Shown here: one piece after another, positions 42,444 to 54,256 of the stretch
How positions within the stretch are numbered: the stretch's first letter is position 1
Layout of the letters: the number at the start of each line of letters is the position of its first letter
DNA from: Absidia repens
Taxonomy: Eukaryota > Mucoromycota > Mucoromycetes > Mucorales > Cunninghamellaceae
DNA length: 64,000 nt
NCBI GenBank assembly: GCA_002105175.1
Contig: MCGE01000055.1
Location: 87,172 to 151,171 of the forward strand
Reading direction: 5' to 3'
The notes under the pieces: model-generated
The model's database searches: none
What the model saw: only the letters and a program-made list of their open reading frames with translations
What the model was told of the DNA's origin: nothing
Made by a program: the position numbers and the translations under genes

Positions 42444-44620
42444 TTTCAATTTCTTCAGGAACAGGTTTTATTTTTATGCCATCATTTTTCATGATGCGAC
42501 AGCGACCGCCATAGCCTGGCATGATGTCACATCCAACTCCCCAGCCATCTACCTTGGATACCCCCCTATACAGCTCGACCACGCATTTAAGTGACTATCT
42601 CGATGGAATCTACAACAAGATCCAATGGCCCATAAACATTGTGAAATCGCGCAATTTGTCAGTCAAAGCCGTTCTCTCAGATGTAACTCGTTGTTATTAT
42701 CCCATCTATGGCATATACTCCGTGTCACCATAGTTCCACCGAAATGGCTCACAAGTATTACTCAATGATCCGTGGATATGTCCTTGCTTTCTATCCTCGT
42801 CCCTCAATAGGATATGCAAATCGCCCCAGAGAACAAGGAAGTTTAGGATTAGTCTATCTTCAAGACCAATAACTAGCACTCCATAATATCTACACAAAAG
42901 AATACTCACAGATCGCCGACCCAATCCGCTAACAGGAGCTGCAAACATCTTTATACGTTTATACATTGGTCATCAATCTATCGTCCCTTTCTTGTTGGCG
43001 CCTCCTCACCAACAAGTTACCAACTGTCATGAATAACATTTTTGTGTTACCCTTGTCTTCGCAGTTCCTACATCTCTTGTCTTCTCAGTTCCCGCACCTC
43101 TCGAAGTGCTCAGCACTTATTAGTTTTAGTATAAATAACCCCCATCTCCCCACTCTAGTTTATTATCTTTATCTGATATCCTGTTATATTTTATCAATAA
43201 ACTGTCTCTGCTCTTCTCTCCCAATTACTCTCTACTTGATCTCCTTGAATTGAAAACTCAATCTAGGTAAGATTACTTTATTATATCAAACTTATATTCT
43301 GCCTGGAAGTATAACTCATCTCCGTCCTGTCTGGTTCTTGACACCAACGATGGAAGCCCACCGTCACGTCAACCACCAAATTAATCCAGCTCAATGTCAA
43401 TTTTGTACTTGGCCGCCCCATGAAGGCATCCCTATGGAGGGCAGCACAATACATAATGGGTATGGAAGTCAACCAACAAGGTGAAATTTGGGCAAGTCTG
43501 ACATATCGCAGACCCACTGATCAAGCAATCCTGGAAGCATCGCACAACCGCCATGGTTTAACATCGATTCCCTGAAACACTGGACCATCGTAATACCACC
43601 AAATAAATGGCAAACAGAACCAATAGATATACTCCCATATCGAGCATCAACTGGACAACTGCGATTAAATTGGCTGGACGCACAAGCAACAACATGACAA
43701 TTGCCTATACCGAGAATACCGAAAGCCCCTCCACCGGCGAATCTCATGACAACGATACAATGGCGACAATTTTGGCGAACACCATTCAGCCATGGCGGAA
43801 GAAACTGTTGGTGGCGCCTGTTGATTCAGAAATTACCTACACAAGAAGCACTCCGACATGTAAACTCAGATACTATGAATCCCGGATGGTGCAAAATATG
43901 CAACAACACACAGCTCCCAACGACCCATCAGTGGCAGTCCTCCTTGATCAGGAGAAAGCATATGATCGAGTCCATCCAAAATATCTCGAACAAGTCATGA
44001 TCCACATTGGGTTCCCCGAAGTACTAGTTCACGCATTATCTGACTTATTCTTCAAAACCAGGGTCCATATCTCCATAATGGATGGTTGGCAGCTCCTTTC
44101 CGTCAAGGCAGAGGCTTACGACAAGGCGATCCGCTCTCCCCACTCCTTTTCAACATTGCGTTTGAACCCATGCTACGATCCATATTGGCTAACCGGACAC
44201 AAAACACTGGCAGTCAACTACTGACCTGGCACAGACATCTAATGTGGGAGTCAAACTCTCTGACCAAGAAACCCTGCGACATCTAAAGGATCTGGCTATA
44301 GAAAACCTGGATACTGCGTACTATGTAATCAAGCCATTGACGATCCAGCCCACCTCATCTTACAATGTATACACAAAACCAATTTCTGGCGAGTGGCCCT
44401 TAAAATCACCAAAGTAGACATCAAGCTCGAAGACGTATGGGATACCATCACCTTCCAAAGTAAGGCTACCCTAGACCAACTCACTCTACTAGGCGATATC
44501 ATCCTAGTCATCTGGCAACATCACTGGATGTGCACGATGAATAAAATACCATGGAAGACGACCCATAGTTTATAGCAAGCTCATCATAGTTTAAAGTATT
44601 TCTTTTTATCTTAATTTGTA
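42444..44620 (+). pseudogene. Mosaic of LINE ORF2 fragments
   Basis: Consecutive plus-strand pieces from different LINE subfamilies: 42480-43019 (RT end to C-terminal region, many stops), 43344-43535 (like LINE-4 C-terminus), 43536-43905 (like subfamily 2, WWRLLIQKLPTQEALRHV, CKICN), 43906-44255 (back to RT: AVLLDQEKAYDRVHPKYL), 44256-44620 (C-terminus like LINE-7: KITKVDIKLEDVWDTITFQS). No A-tails or TSDs separate them. The junctions fall at short shared words such as AACAACAC. Confidence 0.85.
43025..43343 (+). repeat. Solo LTR, family E, with exact TSD
   Basis: 319 bp, TGTCATGAATAAC...TTCTTGACA; TSD CCAAC at 43020-43024 and 43344-43348. TATA box (AGTATAAATAACC) at about 43129, AATAAACTG signal, and AGGTAAGA splice-donor-like site at about 43266. 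Confidence 0.94.
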
Positions 44621-44634
44621 GGTCGTGGGCCACC

Positions 44635-45938
44635 TTGATAACTTATCAAGATATCCTCCTGCGACCGAAGAAATTGAAAATGGATTGGATGATGTGGAAT
44701 TTTTATATCATGGGCTGCTTACAATTCCAGCTTTGTACGTACTTGAACTTGAATCTATCTTTTACTTTTTGCAACAACCGTGGCATAAATCATTCTCTAC
44801 TCGTGTCAAGAAGCAAGCTCGATTCTATAAAATTCAGGATGGAAAATTGGTCAAGAAAATTGGTAAACGTGAGGTGTTGGTACCTCCTATCTGTGAACGT
44901 GACTCTATTTTGCAATTATTACATGAAGGATCTGGACATTTCGGTCAGCAAGCGACTTGGAGAAGATTGTACTCATATTATTGGTGGCCATCTGCTTATT
45001 TGGATGTCAAGGCTCATGTGGAAACTTGTGCCAGTTGTATGGTTTTCAAGATGCCCAAGGCTAGGTTTCATCCACCTAACCATGTTGTTGGTGAACATCT
45101 CTTTGAACAATTCTCAATTGATTACATTGGTCCTTTCCCCAAAACTGATTTGGGAAATTCTTATATTCTTCTGGCTGTGGAGAATTTCACTCGTTGGCCC
45201 ATAGCTATCGCTTCCCCTGACAATGATGCCATCACCACTGCTCGTTTTCTTTACACACATGTCTTCACTCATTTTGGCCCTCCTACACATCTTCTCTCGG
45301 ACAATGGTGTTCATTTTGTGAATCATATGGTGAATGAATTTTTGAAAATTATCAAAACCAATCATAAGGTCACAAGCATTTATCATCCTCAAACAAATGG
45401 CATGGCTGAGAAAATCAATGGAATTGTCGTGGCTTCGTTGAAATCCATGATTCAAGACAACAAGTACCAATGGGATCTGATGTTGCCGGCTGCTCTCTAC
45501 GCATATAGAACCAAGATACATGTCACAATGAAGTTATCTCCTTACGAAGCAATGTTTGGTCAGCCTCCAACTCCACCTGTGGACGATATATTATACAAAT
45601 TGGGCAAAATTCTAGGCTATGAACGATTGGTCAAACTTTGGGGACTAAGAAAAATGATGACAATGAAGCAAGATGAACTTTTGGATAGAATCAATGTTGT
45701 GCGTGAATTTAATCAATTCCAAGTCGGTGACAAGGTGCTTCTGTTGGCTCATAAGCGGGATGGAAAGGACAAGTTGGATCCAAAGTATCATTCTACTGTA
45801 TTCATTATTACCAAGGCATTCAGGAACTCATTTAGGCTGATCTCTGAAGCTGGTGTGACTTTCCCTAAGGCAGTGAGTGCTAAGTCCTTGAAGAAATACC
45901 AAACCAGGATTGACAAGATCGGTACTGATATTTCTTAA
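44635..45938 (+). pseudogene. Ty3/gypsy integrase (5'-truncated pol, open frame)
   Basis: Open from the end of RNase H (LSRYPPATEEIENGLDDVEF) through the integrase. HHCC zinc site (HEGSGH ... CASC), catalytic core with D (FSIDYIGPF), D (LLSDNGVHF) and E (NGMAEKING) spaced DD35E, then a C-terminal part (FQVGDKVLLLAHKRDGKDKL) resembling the GPY/F region. All catalytic residues are intact. The copy lost gag to RNase H at 44620, where it is fused to LINE sequence. Confidence 0.93.
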
Positions 45939-45955
45939 AGGTAGTGGGGCGACTG
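45939..45955 (+). promoter_or_regulatory. Polypurine tract before the 3' LTR
   Basis: AAGGTAGTGGGGCGAC directly precedes the LTR start TGATGTGTTACTGG; position and purine bias fit a plus-strand primer tract. Confidence 0.6.
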
Positions 45956-46226
45956 TGATGTGTTACTGGAAAATAAGGTGCTTTCGCTGTCGGAGCCAAA
46001 ACCTAGATTTTAGCTTTTATTATTTTTTATATATTTATTCAATTCTTTATTTTTCCCTTTTTCTTTCTTCACCCTCTCTCTCACTTATATTACTCATCCT
46101 AACCGTTTTGATATAACGGTAAGTACTTCTTTATCCTCCCCTTTCTTCCCCTTATTTTATTTTCTGTTTTTTTTATTCATATTTTTTCTTTTAATAAATC
46201 AGGTTTTATATTTGTTCGTACATTTC
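45956..46226 (+). repeat. 3' LTR of the gypsy element, family A
   Basis: 271 bp, TGATGTGTTACTGG...GTACATTTCA. Carries AATAAATCAGG and the splice-donor-like ACGGTAAGTACTT at about 46117. The following GAAAC sits within a segment of repeat X also present at 47683 without insertion. Confidence 0.92.
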
Positions 46227-48340
46227 AGAAACCCTTCCATTTTGGATTCGTGATCTTTGACCGTCCTCAAATTAGCATTCATTTTAGAATAGTGTCATTA
46301 GTTCAACTTGGCGTTAGTTGTCATAGTTTATATTGCATCTACTGTATATCAGAATTAAACATGTCTTGTCTATTTACTATTATTCTCTTTTATGCCTTTT
46401 CATTGTCTCGCTGAATGGGCATGGCATATGTGCGTGGAAAAACAGAGTGTGTGTGTGGGGGGGGGGTGGGGTTTATGCGTAGAAAAAAAAAAGGTTAATG
46501 TGGAGTATATGTTCTCACCCGATTTTTTTTCTCAAAAATAATATTTCGGGTCACACATAATTTGTAATACATACCATTCATCAATATAATAAAATAAAAG
46601 CTTTTTTATTGATATGTAAATTTTAATTATTTTTAAAATTCTGTATATGTACTACTTCTAACATTATCGTCATTATATTGCATATTTTTTTAGGGCTATA
46701 TACTGTATATTTTTCAATTTTATTACAGTCACATAAGAAGCTCAATGTTTATTTCATTGTCCATTTCAATATCTATTTCAACATCCGTTTAAAAAGCCAT
46801 TTCAAAAAAAAGCGTGTTGGGGCATGTCAACATGTAATGTTGTACACAGCGGCACCTTTAATAGTATATATCTATATATAGAATATATGGATAAATGTTT
46901 ATACATATATTTACCTATTATATTTATAATCCAGAACTTATTTTTGAGGTGAGAACATATACTCCACCTGATCCAAAAAAAACCGCAGCTCGTCGTGTAA
47001 AATGTTACTTATGGTTTATCTAGAAATAACATGGATACAGTGATATGAGTGGAGGAAATGAATGGAAAATATCAAGTCAGAAAGGTTTTACGTGATATGA
47101 TTGGAGGAAATGATGGAAATTTCAAAGTCATAGATCTTTATCTTAGATGGTTATCTTAGATAAGTAGACACCATTCTCTTTTTAATATATTAATAAACGC
47201 TTTGGCGCTCCGCTGGAGCTTTTGGAAATCTTTCGATTTACTGGGTGTTACAGTTTTTAGGATTAAAGCCTCCGCCATTTCGCACTATGGTGGGCGGCCC
47301 CTTGGGGCCCAACCGTCGTGCTCAGCGCATCGGCAATGGGTTTTTTATGTGTGCTAAAAAAAAAAAAACAGGGAAGGGATTAGAGCCTCCGCCATTTCGC
47401 ACTATGGTGGGCAGCCCCTTGGGGCCCAACCGTCGTGCTCAGCGCGTCGTCAATAGATACTTTTTAAAAAAAAAATGGAAGGTGGAAAAATAGGGTGACT
47501 GAACCATTCGCACTCCGCCTCTCATGGATTTAAATTTTCTCACCCTTTTTTTTTTCTTCCTCTTTCTTTCGTTTTTTTTTTTGTTTAGAACATCAACTTC
47601 AACTGCGGATTTAGTGATCTTGGATTAGCGGTTAGAACTTGAATCAGGGGCCTTTTGAAAAGTGCAATACAAACATCATGGGGAAACCCTTCCATTTTGG
47701 ATTCGTGATCTTTGACCGTCCTCAAATTAGCATTCATTTTAGAATAGTGTCATTAGCTCAACTTGGCGTTAGTTGCCATAGTTTATATTGCATCTATATC
47801 AGAATTAAACATGTCTTGTCTATTTACAATTATTCTCCTTTATGCCTTTCATTGCCTCGCTGAATGAGCATGGCATATGTGCGTGGAAAAAAAAAACCGG
47901 TGTGTGTGTGGGGGGGTGTTACGCGTAGAAAAAAAAACCGCAGCTCGTCGTGTAAAATGCTACTTATGGTTTATCTAGAAATAACATGGATACAGTGATA
48001 TGAGTGGAGGAAATGGATGGAAAATATTAAGTCAGGAAGGTTTTACGTGGTGTGATTGGAGGAAATGATGGAAATTTCAAAGTCATAGATGTTTATCTTA
48101 GATGTTTATCTTAGATCGTTATCTTAGATTGGATTTGGACCATGCTCTTTTTAATATATTAATAAACGCTCTGGCGCTCCGCTGGAGCTTTTGGAAATCT
48201 TTCGATTTACTGGGTGTTACAGTTTTTAGGATTAAAGCCTCCGCCATTTCGCACTATGGTGGGCGGCCCCTTGGGGCCCAACCGTCGTGCTCAGCGCGTC
48301 GTCAATGAGTTCATTTTTGTGTGCTGAAAAGAAAAAAAAA
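46227..48340 (+). repeat. Repeat family X, plus-strand array
   Basis: At least two units share: GAACTTGAATCAGGGGCC and AAACCCTTCCATTTTGGATT (46233, 47683), GGCATATGTGCGTGGAAA, GCAGCTCGTCGTGTAAAATG (46987, 47940), GGCGCTCCGCTGGAGC (47205, 48176) and the core block. Core copies begin at about 47269, 47386 and 48239. No convincing protein. Copies also at 15.3-17.5 (inverse), 49.6-50.2 and 61.0-62.8 kb. Confidence 0.8.
46493..46974. mobile_element. 482-bp MITE in repeat X
   Basis: Ends GGTTAATGTGGAGTATATGT and, inverted, GGATCAGGTGGAGTATATGT; about 27 bp of TIR. Empty sites with the same flanks (gcgtagAAAAAAAAACYGCAG) exist at about 47933 and 62612, so the insertion borders are well defined. It lies in an A-run, which hides the TSD. 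No ORF. Confidence 0.88.
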
Positions 48341-48504
48341 GGGGATTGCTCCATTTCAGAGGATTTTCAGAGGCTTCAGAGGATTTTCAGAGGATTTTCA
48401 GAGGATTTTCAGAGGATTTTCAGAGGAATTTCAGAGGATTTTTCAGAGACCGTCCCGTACCACCTTTATTGTATCGCCGGTAATTAGCAATTTAAACAAG
48501 CTTT

Positions 48505-48759
48505 GTGACATTAGCAATAAAAAAGAAATTGACACTTATTTCTTTACCTCTTTTTACCATATTGTTCGGTGCACTATTGTTTCTATTTGTTATGACTAGT
48601 CATCTTCCAATTGGAGAAATCTATACTTATCAAGGAGTATGGTCGAGGATGTCAAGCATTGACCCTCTCGTTGCAGATTTATTCTACCGAATAAACGTAT
48701 TGCAATACAACACTACTTCTGACTGTATCCGATTATATGAACAGCAACGACAACAATGA
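48505..48759 (+). CDS. Small membrane-like ORF of element Y (copy 2)
   Basis: 84 aa, ATG start. MTLAIKKKLTLISLPLFTIL then FGALLFLFVMTSHLPIGEIY; one likely membrane helix at residues about 10-30. Nearly the same as 16935-16729, which suggests the sequence is kept, but two copies cannot separate selection from recent copying. Function unknown. Confidence 0.4.
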   Translation: MTLAIKKKLTLISLPLFTILFGALLFLFVMTSHLPIGEIYTYQGVWSRMSSIDPLVADLFYRINVLQYNTTSDCIRLYEQQRQQ

Positions 48760-48775
48760 TCAACGCAATTATTTT

Positions 48776-49290
48776 CTAGAAATGATAAGTAAGGACAGTA
48801 TCATAGAACAAGATTACATGATTTATGGTCGGATGATGGCTATGGAACCTACTAGTTGGCATTTTTAAACGATCATGTAAATTGGCGACAAAATTTACAA
48901 AGTAGATGATAGGCATAAAAGGATGGTCGACTTGTAATTTTTCAGTTTGGATGGGAAAATGACACACAGCATATATGCTTCCTTTTTTTCAGCAGATTGA
49001 CTCACCTGAGCAGTACCAATTATCAGGACTCTCGAAACGTCTATTGAAAGATCTGGCAAAAAAACCATTATAGTCACCACCGTCTATATTGGAATCACCA
49101 ATTGAAACATAAACTTTGCCATTGGTTCCACCGCCTCCTCCTTCAGTATCAAATTTAGCACCATCACCACCTACACCTTTACTAGTAACCCATCTTTATC
49201 AAAAAGGAACACCACCACTAACAACCACCAAGACAAAAACGATCATCAAGCACTATTGCCAAAAAGTCCGTCATGAGGAGAATATATGCC
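48776..49290 (-). CDS. Conserved cargo gene of element Y (copy 2)
   Basis: The minus strand has EGGGGGTNGKVYVSIGDSNI then DGGDYNGFFARSFNRRFESP followed by GTGAGT, then a second open stretch ending TVLTYHF-stop at 48776. Substitutions relative to copy 1 leave both frames open. Not recognised. Confidence 0.4.
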
Positions 49291-49576
49291 AAACAAATTT
49301 CATTCCAAAACGAAAATGATAATCATGATTATTATTTTTATTTTTTTAAAGCATTACTCTATTGAATAAACAATGCCAATCTTTTATATCGCTAATGTCA
49401 CAAAGCTTGTTTAATCTGGTAGTTATCGGCGATACAATAAAGGTGGTACGGGACGGTCTCCGAAAAATCCTCTGAAATTCCTCTGAAAATCCTCTGAAAA
49501 TCCTCTGAAAATCCTCTGAAAATCCTCTGAAAATCCTCTGAAGCCTCTGAAAATCCTCTGAAATGGAGCAATTCCT

Positions 49577-50330
49577 TAAAAAAAAACAGGGAAGGGATTA
49601 GAGCCTCCGCCATTTCGCACTTTGGTGGGCAGCCCCTTGGGGCCCAACCGTCGTGCTCAGCGCGTCGTCAATGGGTTTTTTATGTGTGCTGAAAAAAAAA
49701 AAATAGGGAAGGGATTAGTGCCTCCGCCATTTCGCACTATGGTGGGCAGCCCCTTGGGGCCCGACCGTCGTGCTCAGCGCGTCGTCAATGGGTTTTTTGT
49801 GTGCTGAAATAATAGCTTACTTGAAATGCGTCGGAGAAATTAGAGTTTGATTATGTAGTGGTTGCAACTGCCTTACCACTGGAAGATCAAACGATTTATG
49901 CGCTATGGTAATTATGGCGATTGCCCGTTTATTTAATTTTTATTTGCAGTTCCCTGATTTTTTGACATGAAAAAAAAAAGCTGGATGATTCAGGCTCCGC
50001 ATTTTGCTTTCTATTTTTTTTGGTCCCCTTTTTTTTTTTTTTTCCTCTCTTTTTCTTTCTTTTTTATTTTTTTGCTTCATGATAGTCTGAATGATATGAT
50101 GGCAAGGCTCATTGGGGAATTGGTGATCTAGGATTAGTGTTAGAACTTGAATTAGGGGCGTTTTAAAAAACGCAAAACAAACATCATGGGGAAACTCTTT
50201 CATTTTGAATTTAGATCAACTTTGAAATGTGCAATGGAAACCCTCATCAGCTTAGCTTAGTAGCTGTTATAGTTTATATCTACGTTTGAATAAAAAAAAA
50301 ATATGTCTAGTCTTTTATCAATAGTCTCCC
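49577..50330 (+). repeat. Repeat family X, plus strand
   Basis: Two core blocks (49603, 49721) joined by GTGCTGAAAAAAAAAAAATA, then ATAGCTTACTTGAAATGCGT and the tgatctaggattagtgttag block. The order is the exact inverse of 15.3-17.3 kb. Confidence 0.78.
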
Positions 50331-50474
50331 TCATACATTTACATTGTTTGTGTTGTCCAATGGGTATACAGTACATGCGCATAGGAAAGAATAAGCTGAT
50401 GTGTTTGTGTATGTCTGAAAATATAGAGTTGGTATTTATTGATGGGCAGATATGAAAAAAGGGATAAAGGGGAA

Positions 50475-53400
50475 TTATACGAGGGCTTCTTTGTAGACGA
50501 TATTAGCAGTTTTAGGACTTGGGTCAGTAACAGGGGGCTGTGGTACTGCTACACGAAGATTAGAGGGGTTTGAAGATCGTGATAAGGCTACATATAATTG
50601 ACCATGGGTGAAAACACCTTCGCGTAAATAGACACCAACATATTCTAATGACTGTCCTTGACTTTTATGTATTGTCATTGCAAAAGCAGGTTTTAATGGA
50701 AGCTGTCGTCGTCGAAGAATGAAGGGGTAATCACCTTCACGTGAACACATATTAATTCTTGGAATGAGTATCTGGTCCCCAGCATGTCCTTCTTGCAGAA
50801 GCTTGACACCAACAGATCGATCATTTAATTGTGTGACGAACACCTTTGTTCCGTTGCACACCCCTGCTTCCGGATCAATGTTTCGCAACACAATCATGGG
50901 CATACCAAGCTTTATTTTTAGTTCATAATGCGGTATCCCATTAGCATTGATTGTTTGGAGGAATTCAGGCGGGTATGTGGCATTGTCTTGTTCAGGATCA
51001 TCACCATCCACAATTGAATCTGTTGCTGTATATATTTTTTCAACACCAACAAACCTTTCAATGCATGTGTTATTGATGCCGTCAACATCTACATTTTTGG
51101 ACGCTAGAATTGCACGATTGTTGTAATGACTGGGATGTGAAGGCACATCATTATTCAAGAATGGATATATGTAATCGATAATTTTTTCCATATTGTTCGC
51201 ATCCATATACCAATTTGCTGGTATAGCCATTTTACTTTCATATGGTGGATTGCCATTTCCAATCGCCACGAGAGTCGCTGCATATTGCTGTGCCAGAGGA
51301 CCTGCTGCAAGTACACGCATGTTTGTTGTCAATTGAATAATGGTCACATGTTTCCAGAAAGAAGAAGCGTTGATACATTGTGCCACCACTTGAGATCGAA
51401 TAGCTTTTTTTACGACAGGCAAAAGTTGGCGAAAATCACCACCAAACACCACTACCTTGCCACCAAAATGTATGTTGCCCAAAGCTTTATCTGTTGCTCC
51501 CATTATGTCTTTTAATAGACGATCCACTGCTTCAATGGTGTATTTGGTACACATGACTGCTTCGTCCCAGATGATTATTTTGCAGACTCGGATAAGATGT
51601 GCTTGCGGGCTATCGACACTTATAGAGCATGATGATTGAGCGTCACAATCCAGAGGAATCTTGAAACGGCTGTGTGCAGTCCGGCCACCAGGAAGAAGAA
51701 GTGAAGCAATTCCGGATGAAGCCACAGGTAGACCAATGCCACCGATTGATCGAACATAACTGAGCAATGTTTTAAACAAAAGTGATTTTCCAGTTCCGCC
51801 GGCGCCATTCACAAAAAAAAATTTACTTGATGCCATCTCGTCGGAATGGATTGACGCATGAATAGTATTATATGCACTTTGTTGTTCATTGTTGAGAATT
51901 TCTAGATTTGACTCCAGTCTTTCTGACTCGACTACAGCATCATAATCGTCCAGTTCTGCCAATTCCATACATTGCAACCTTGGGTATAAATCCAGCCTTG
52001 TGATGATATCTTGTGGAAGCGAAGCGAATTCATCTAATCGTCTTCCACTTGCACGAAGTCTTGTATCAATGTCTCCCAAAGCCATTTGATATGTCTGATT
52101 AGTTTGATCATCGGTAAGTTCCTCTTGGTCGGGAAAGCTATGTCGGATTTTGAAAAAATAATCAGCAGACATCATGACACGATGATTTAACCATAGTTGT
52201 AGGGGGTCAGAAGGAGAGCAATGCGCTAAAATGTAGGTAAACAGCTGGCGTAGTGATCGCGCACTCGGAGAAGTGGCAGAAGCTTCGGTCATACATGCTT
52301 CCCATTCACCATCGTTTTCTAGTAGGTCTCTAGATAGCGCAGCAGATTGGAACGTGGGATGGACGGTGCCATTATATGTGCGGAGATCTTGAAAACTTGT
52401 GGGGCCAGGTACATTAATTAAAAGAAGTCGCAAAGAATATAATTCCATGTTGTTGAGGCTAGCCGTGTAAATGCGGGTGACAATATTTTTGAATGGTGGC
52501 TTAACCCGACGAATCCATGTTTTTGAAGGAGCATCCCACTTGTAATAGCATGGAATTTCACTATACTTGTACCTTCTTGCTTCTTGATCATGTTCACAGA
52601 GAGTAAAAAAAGAAAGAAGAGTTGACTTCCTTTGTGATGCTTCTCTTGCTTCCTGTAAATCATCGGCTGACATTTCAGGGGTAAAATACACCAATTGTGC
52701 TTCCGGCAGGTGAAGGTCCAACCTTGTCACAGAAGGGTAATGTAAGTGGATATTGAATTTCAGTTGCCGCCAAATGGCTTCACACGGTCCCACATATCTA
52801 GCGTTTTGATACTCATCAATTTCGTCGATTCCATTTTCTTGTAATTCCATCATGGCTCTATCAGATCCCTTGGTAATGTATTTACAGAGGTACTTGATGG
52901 CACGGGCTGATGTTGCAATTTCCACATTGATATGACTATTATATTTTTGGCACAAATATGGATTATAGGGCACGACATGGCGATTATCAGCCCGAAATTG
53001 TGTATTGCGGAAGAAATGGAATGCATTAGGGTTGTTTCGACGTCTGTATGTTGGATATCCATCCTTGTTTGCCGTGGTTTCTTCACAGAATCGTTTTGGA
53101 TAACCATATTTGCACACATTTTCAACCAGGCAGCTGGAATTACACGGACCGTGTATCATAGATGATGTGATAGTGTCGTAAAGTAGAGGGTGTGTTGCTT
53201 TGTTGGGAATTTCAGCTGATACAAAATTATCGTAATCTGTCGGGTTTGAAGGTCGATCTGATGGTTTTAAAATAAGCAAAAGGTGGAGAGGAGGCAACCC
53301 ACGTTTTTGAAATTCAACAGTAGCTACATATCCTTCCACATCACCAAAGCAGCGAGATTTTTTGATATCAGTCAATATTGATTCGATTTTCATTTGAAAT

Positions 53401-54256
53401 ACCCTCGAGCATATATCCGGTCTATCGTAGGGAGACTGCCCTGGCTGTAAGCAGCGTACAATTTCAGGCCATGTCGGATTGCAAGTGACTGTTATAAAAA
53501 GTGTTGGTTTACCACGTTGTCGAACAATTGCCAGACCATCTTGTAACATTTGACGCATGTAGCGGGGACCCCCAGTAAATGATGAAGGCAAAATAATGGA
53601 ACGACCCACCCCTCGAGCGTTTGCACCGTCACCTATTCCACTGTATAGTTCAACGCGAAGGTCTTTTTGATTTAATCTGAAATATTGCATTCTGTCGCTT
53701 TCAATCCGCACATAATTATCCACCACCAATTGCTGAAATAGCTTGCCGTATTGTTGTATATAATAATTATCACGTATCATAAGCATATAGGCACAGTAGC
53801 TTCGCAATGTTATTTTTTTGCCGTTATTATTCCTTGACGGGGCAGACATAATACCGTTGAACCAACCATCTTCACCAAAGGGGAACATCAAAACGTAATG
53901 AAGCGGGATATAGGAAGCATGTAGAGAGCTTAACTTTCTGACACCTTCAGTACGATCTTTAATAACTATATCGTGGGGATGGGCTGCACCATCTGTACCA
54001 TCTTCCACTACCATTGCTGAAATTTCAGGATATGTTTGTTGTCATATCTGCGCCCTTGAGATTGTGCAGCTTTTATTTTAATTTGAAGGGTCCCGATGGG
54101 TCGATCACCATGCTGTTTATATGCTGTCATAAATTCTCTGGCGTAGGCGTTATTTTCATGGACTAAATTTTGTAACTTGGCGATGGTTTCGGTTTTGAGA
54201 TGTGAAATCAATGATGTTCTTCTTTGGAGTTGTTCATCAGCATCGTAAAAATACAC
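50475..54256 (-). pseudogene. Helitron Rep-helicase, main part, one frameshift
   Basis: The minus strand opens at 54256 right after an intron acceptor (VYFYDADEQLQRRTSL...). One base appears lost near 54025-54035 (RRY | QQTYPEISAM), after which 1179 aa are open from 54014 to 50475. Order: SELH-like LSSLHASYIPLHYVLMFPFG; Rep region with GLPPLHLLLIL (residue about 240), where Helitrons normally have GLPHAHILL; Y2 motif IKYLCKYITKGSDRA (about 378); Pif1-type helicase with Walker A GAGGTGKS (about 738), IIWDEAVM, and C-terminal HKSQGQSLEYVGVYL...YVALSRSSN. The first His of the metal-binding HUH is Pro. Family length is about 1300-1500 aa, which fits after adding the exon upstream. Confidence 0.95.

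Larger units (their letters stand above)
48341..49576. mobile_element. TIR element Y, copy 2 (inverse of copy 1)
   Basis: Bounded by GGGGATTGCTCCATTTCAGA and GAAATGGAGCAATTCC, in an A-run after a core block of repeat X. Near both ends a 12-13 bp unit (AGAGGATTTTC) is repeated six to eight times. Inside are the two ORF regions seen in copy 1: plus strand 48505-48759 (LIGEIYTYQG-like, 84 aa) and the Gly-rich cargo gene on the minus strand. Confidence 0.82.
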
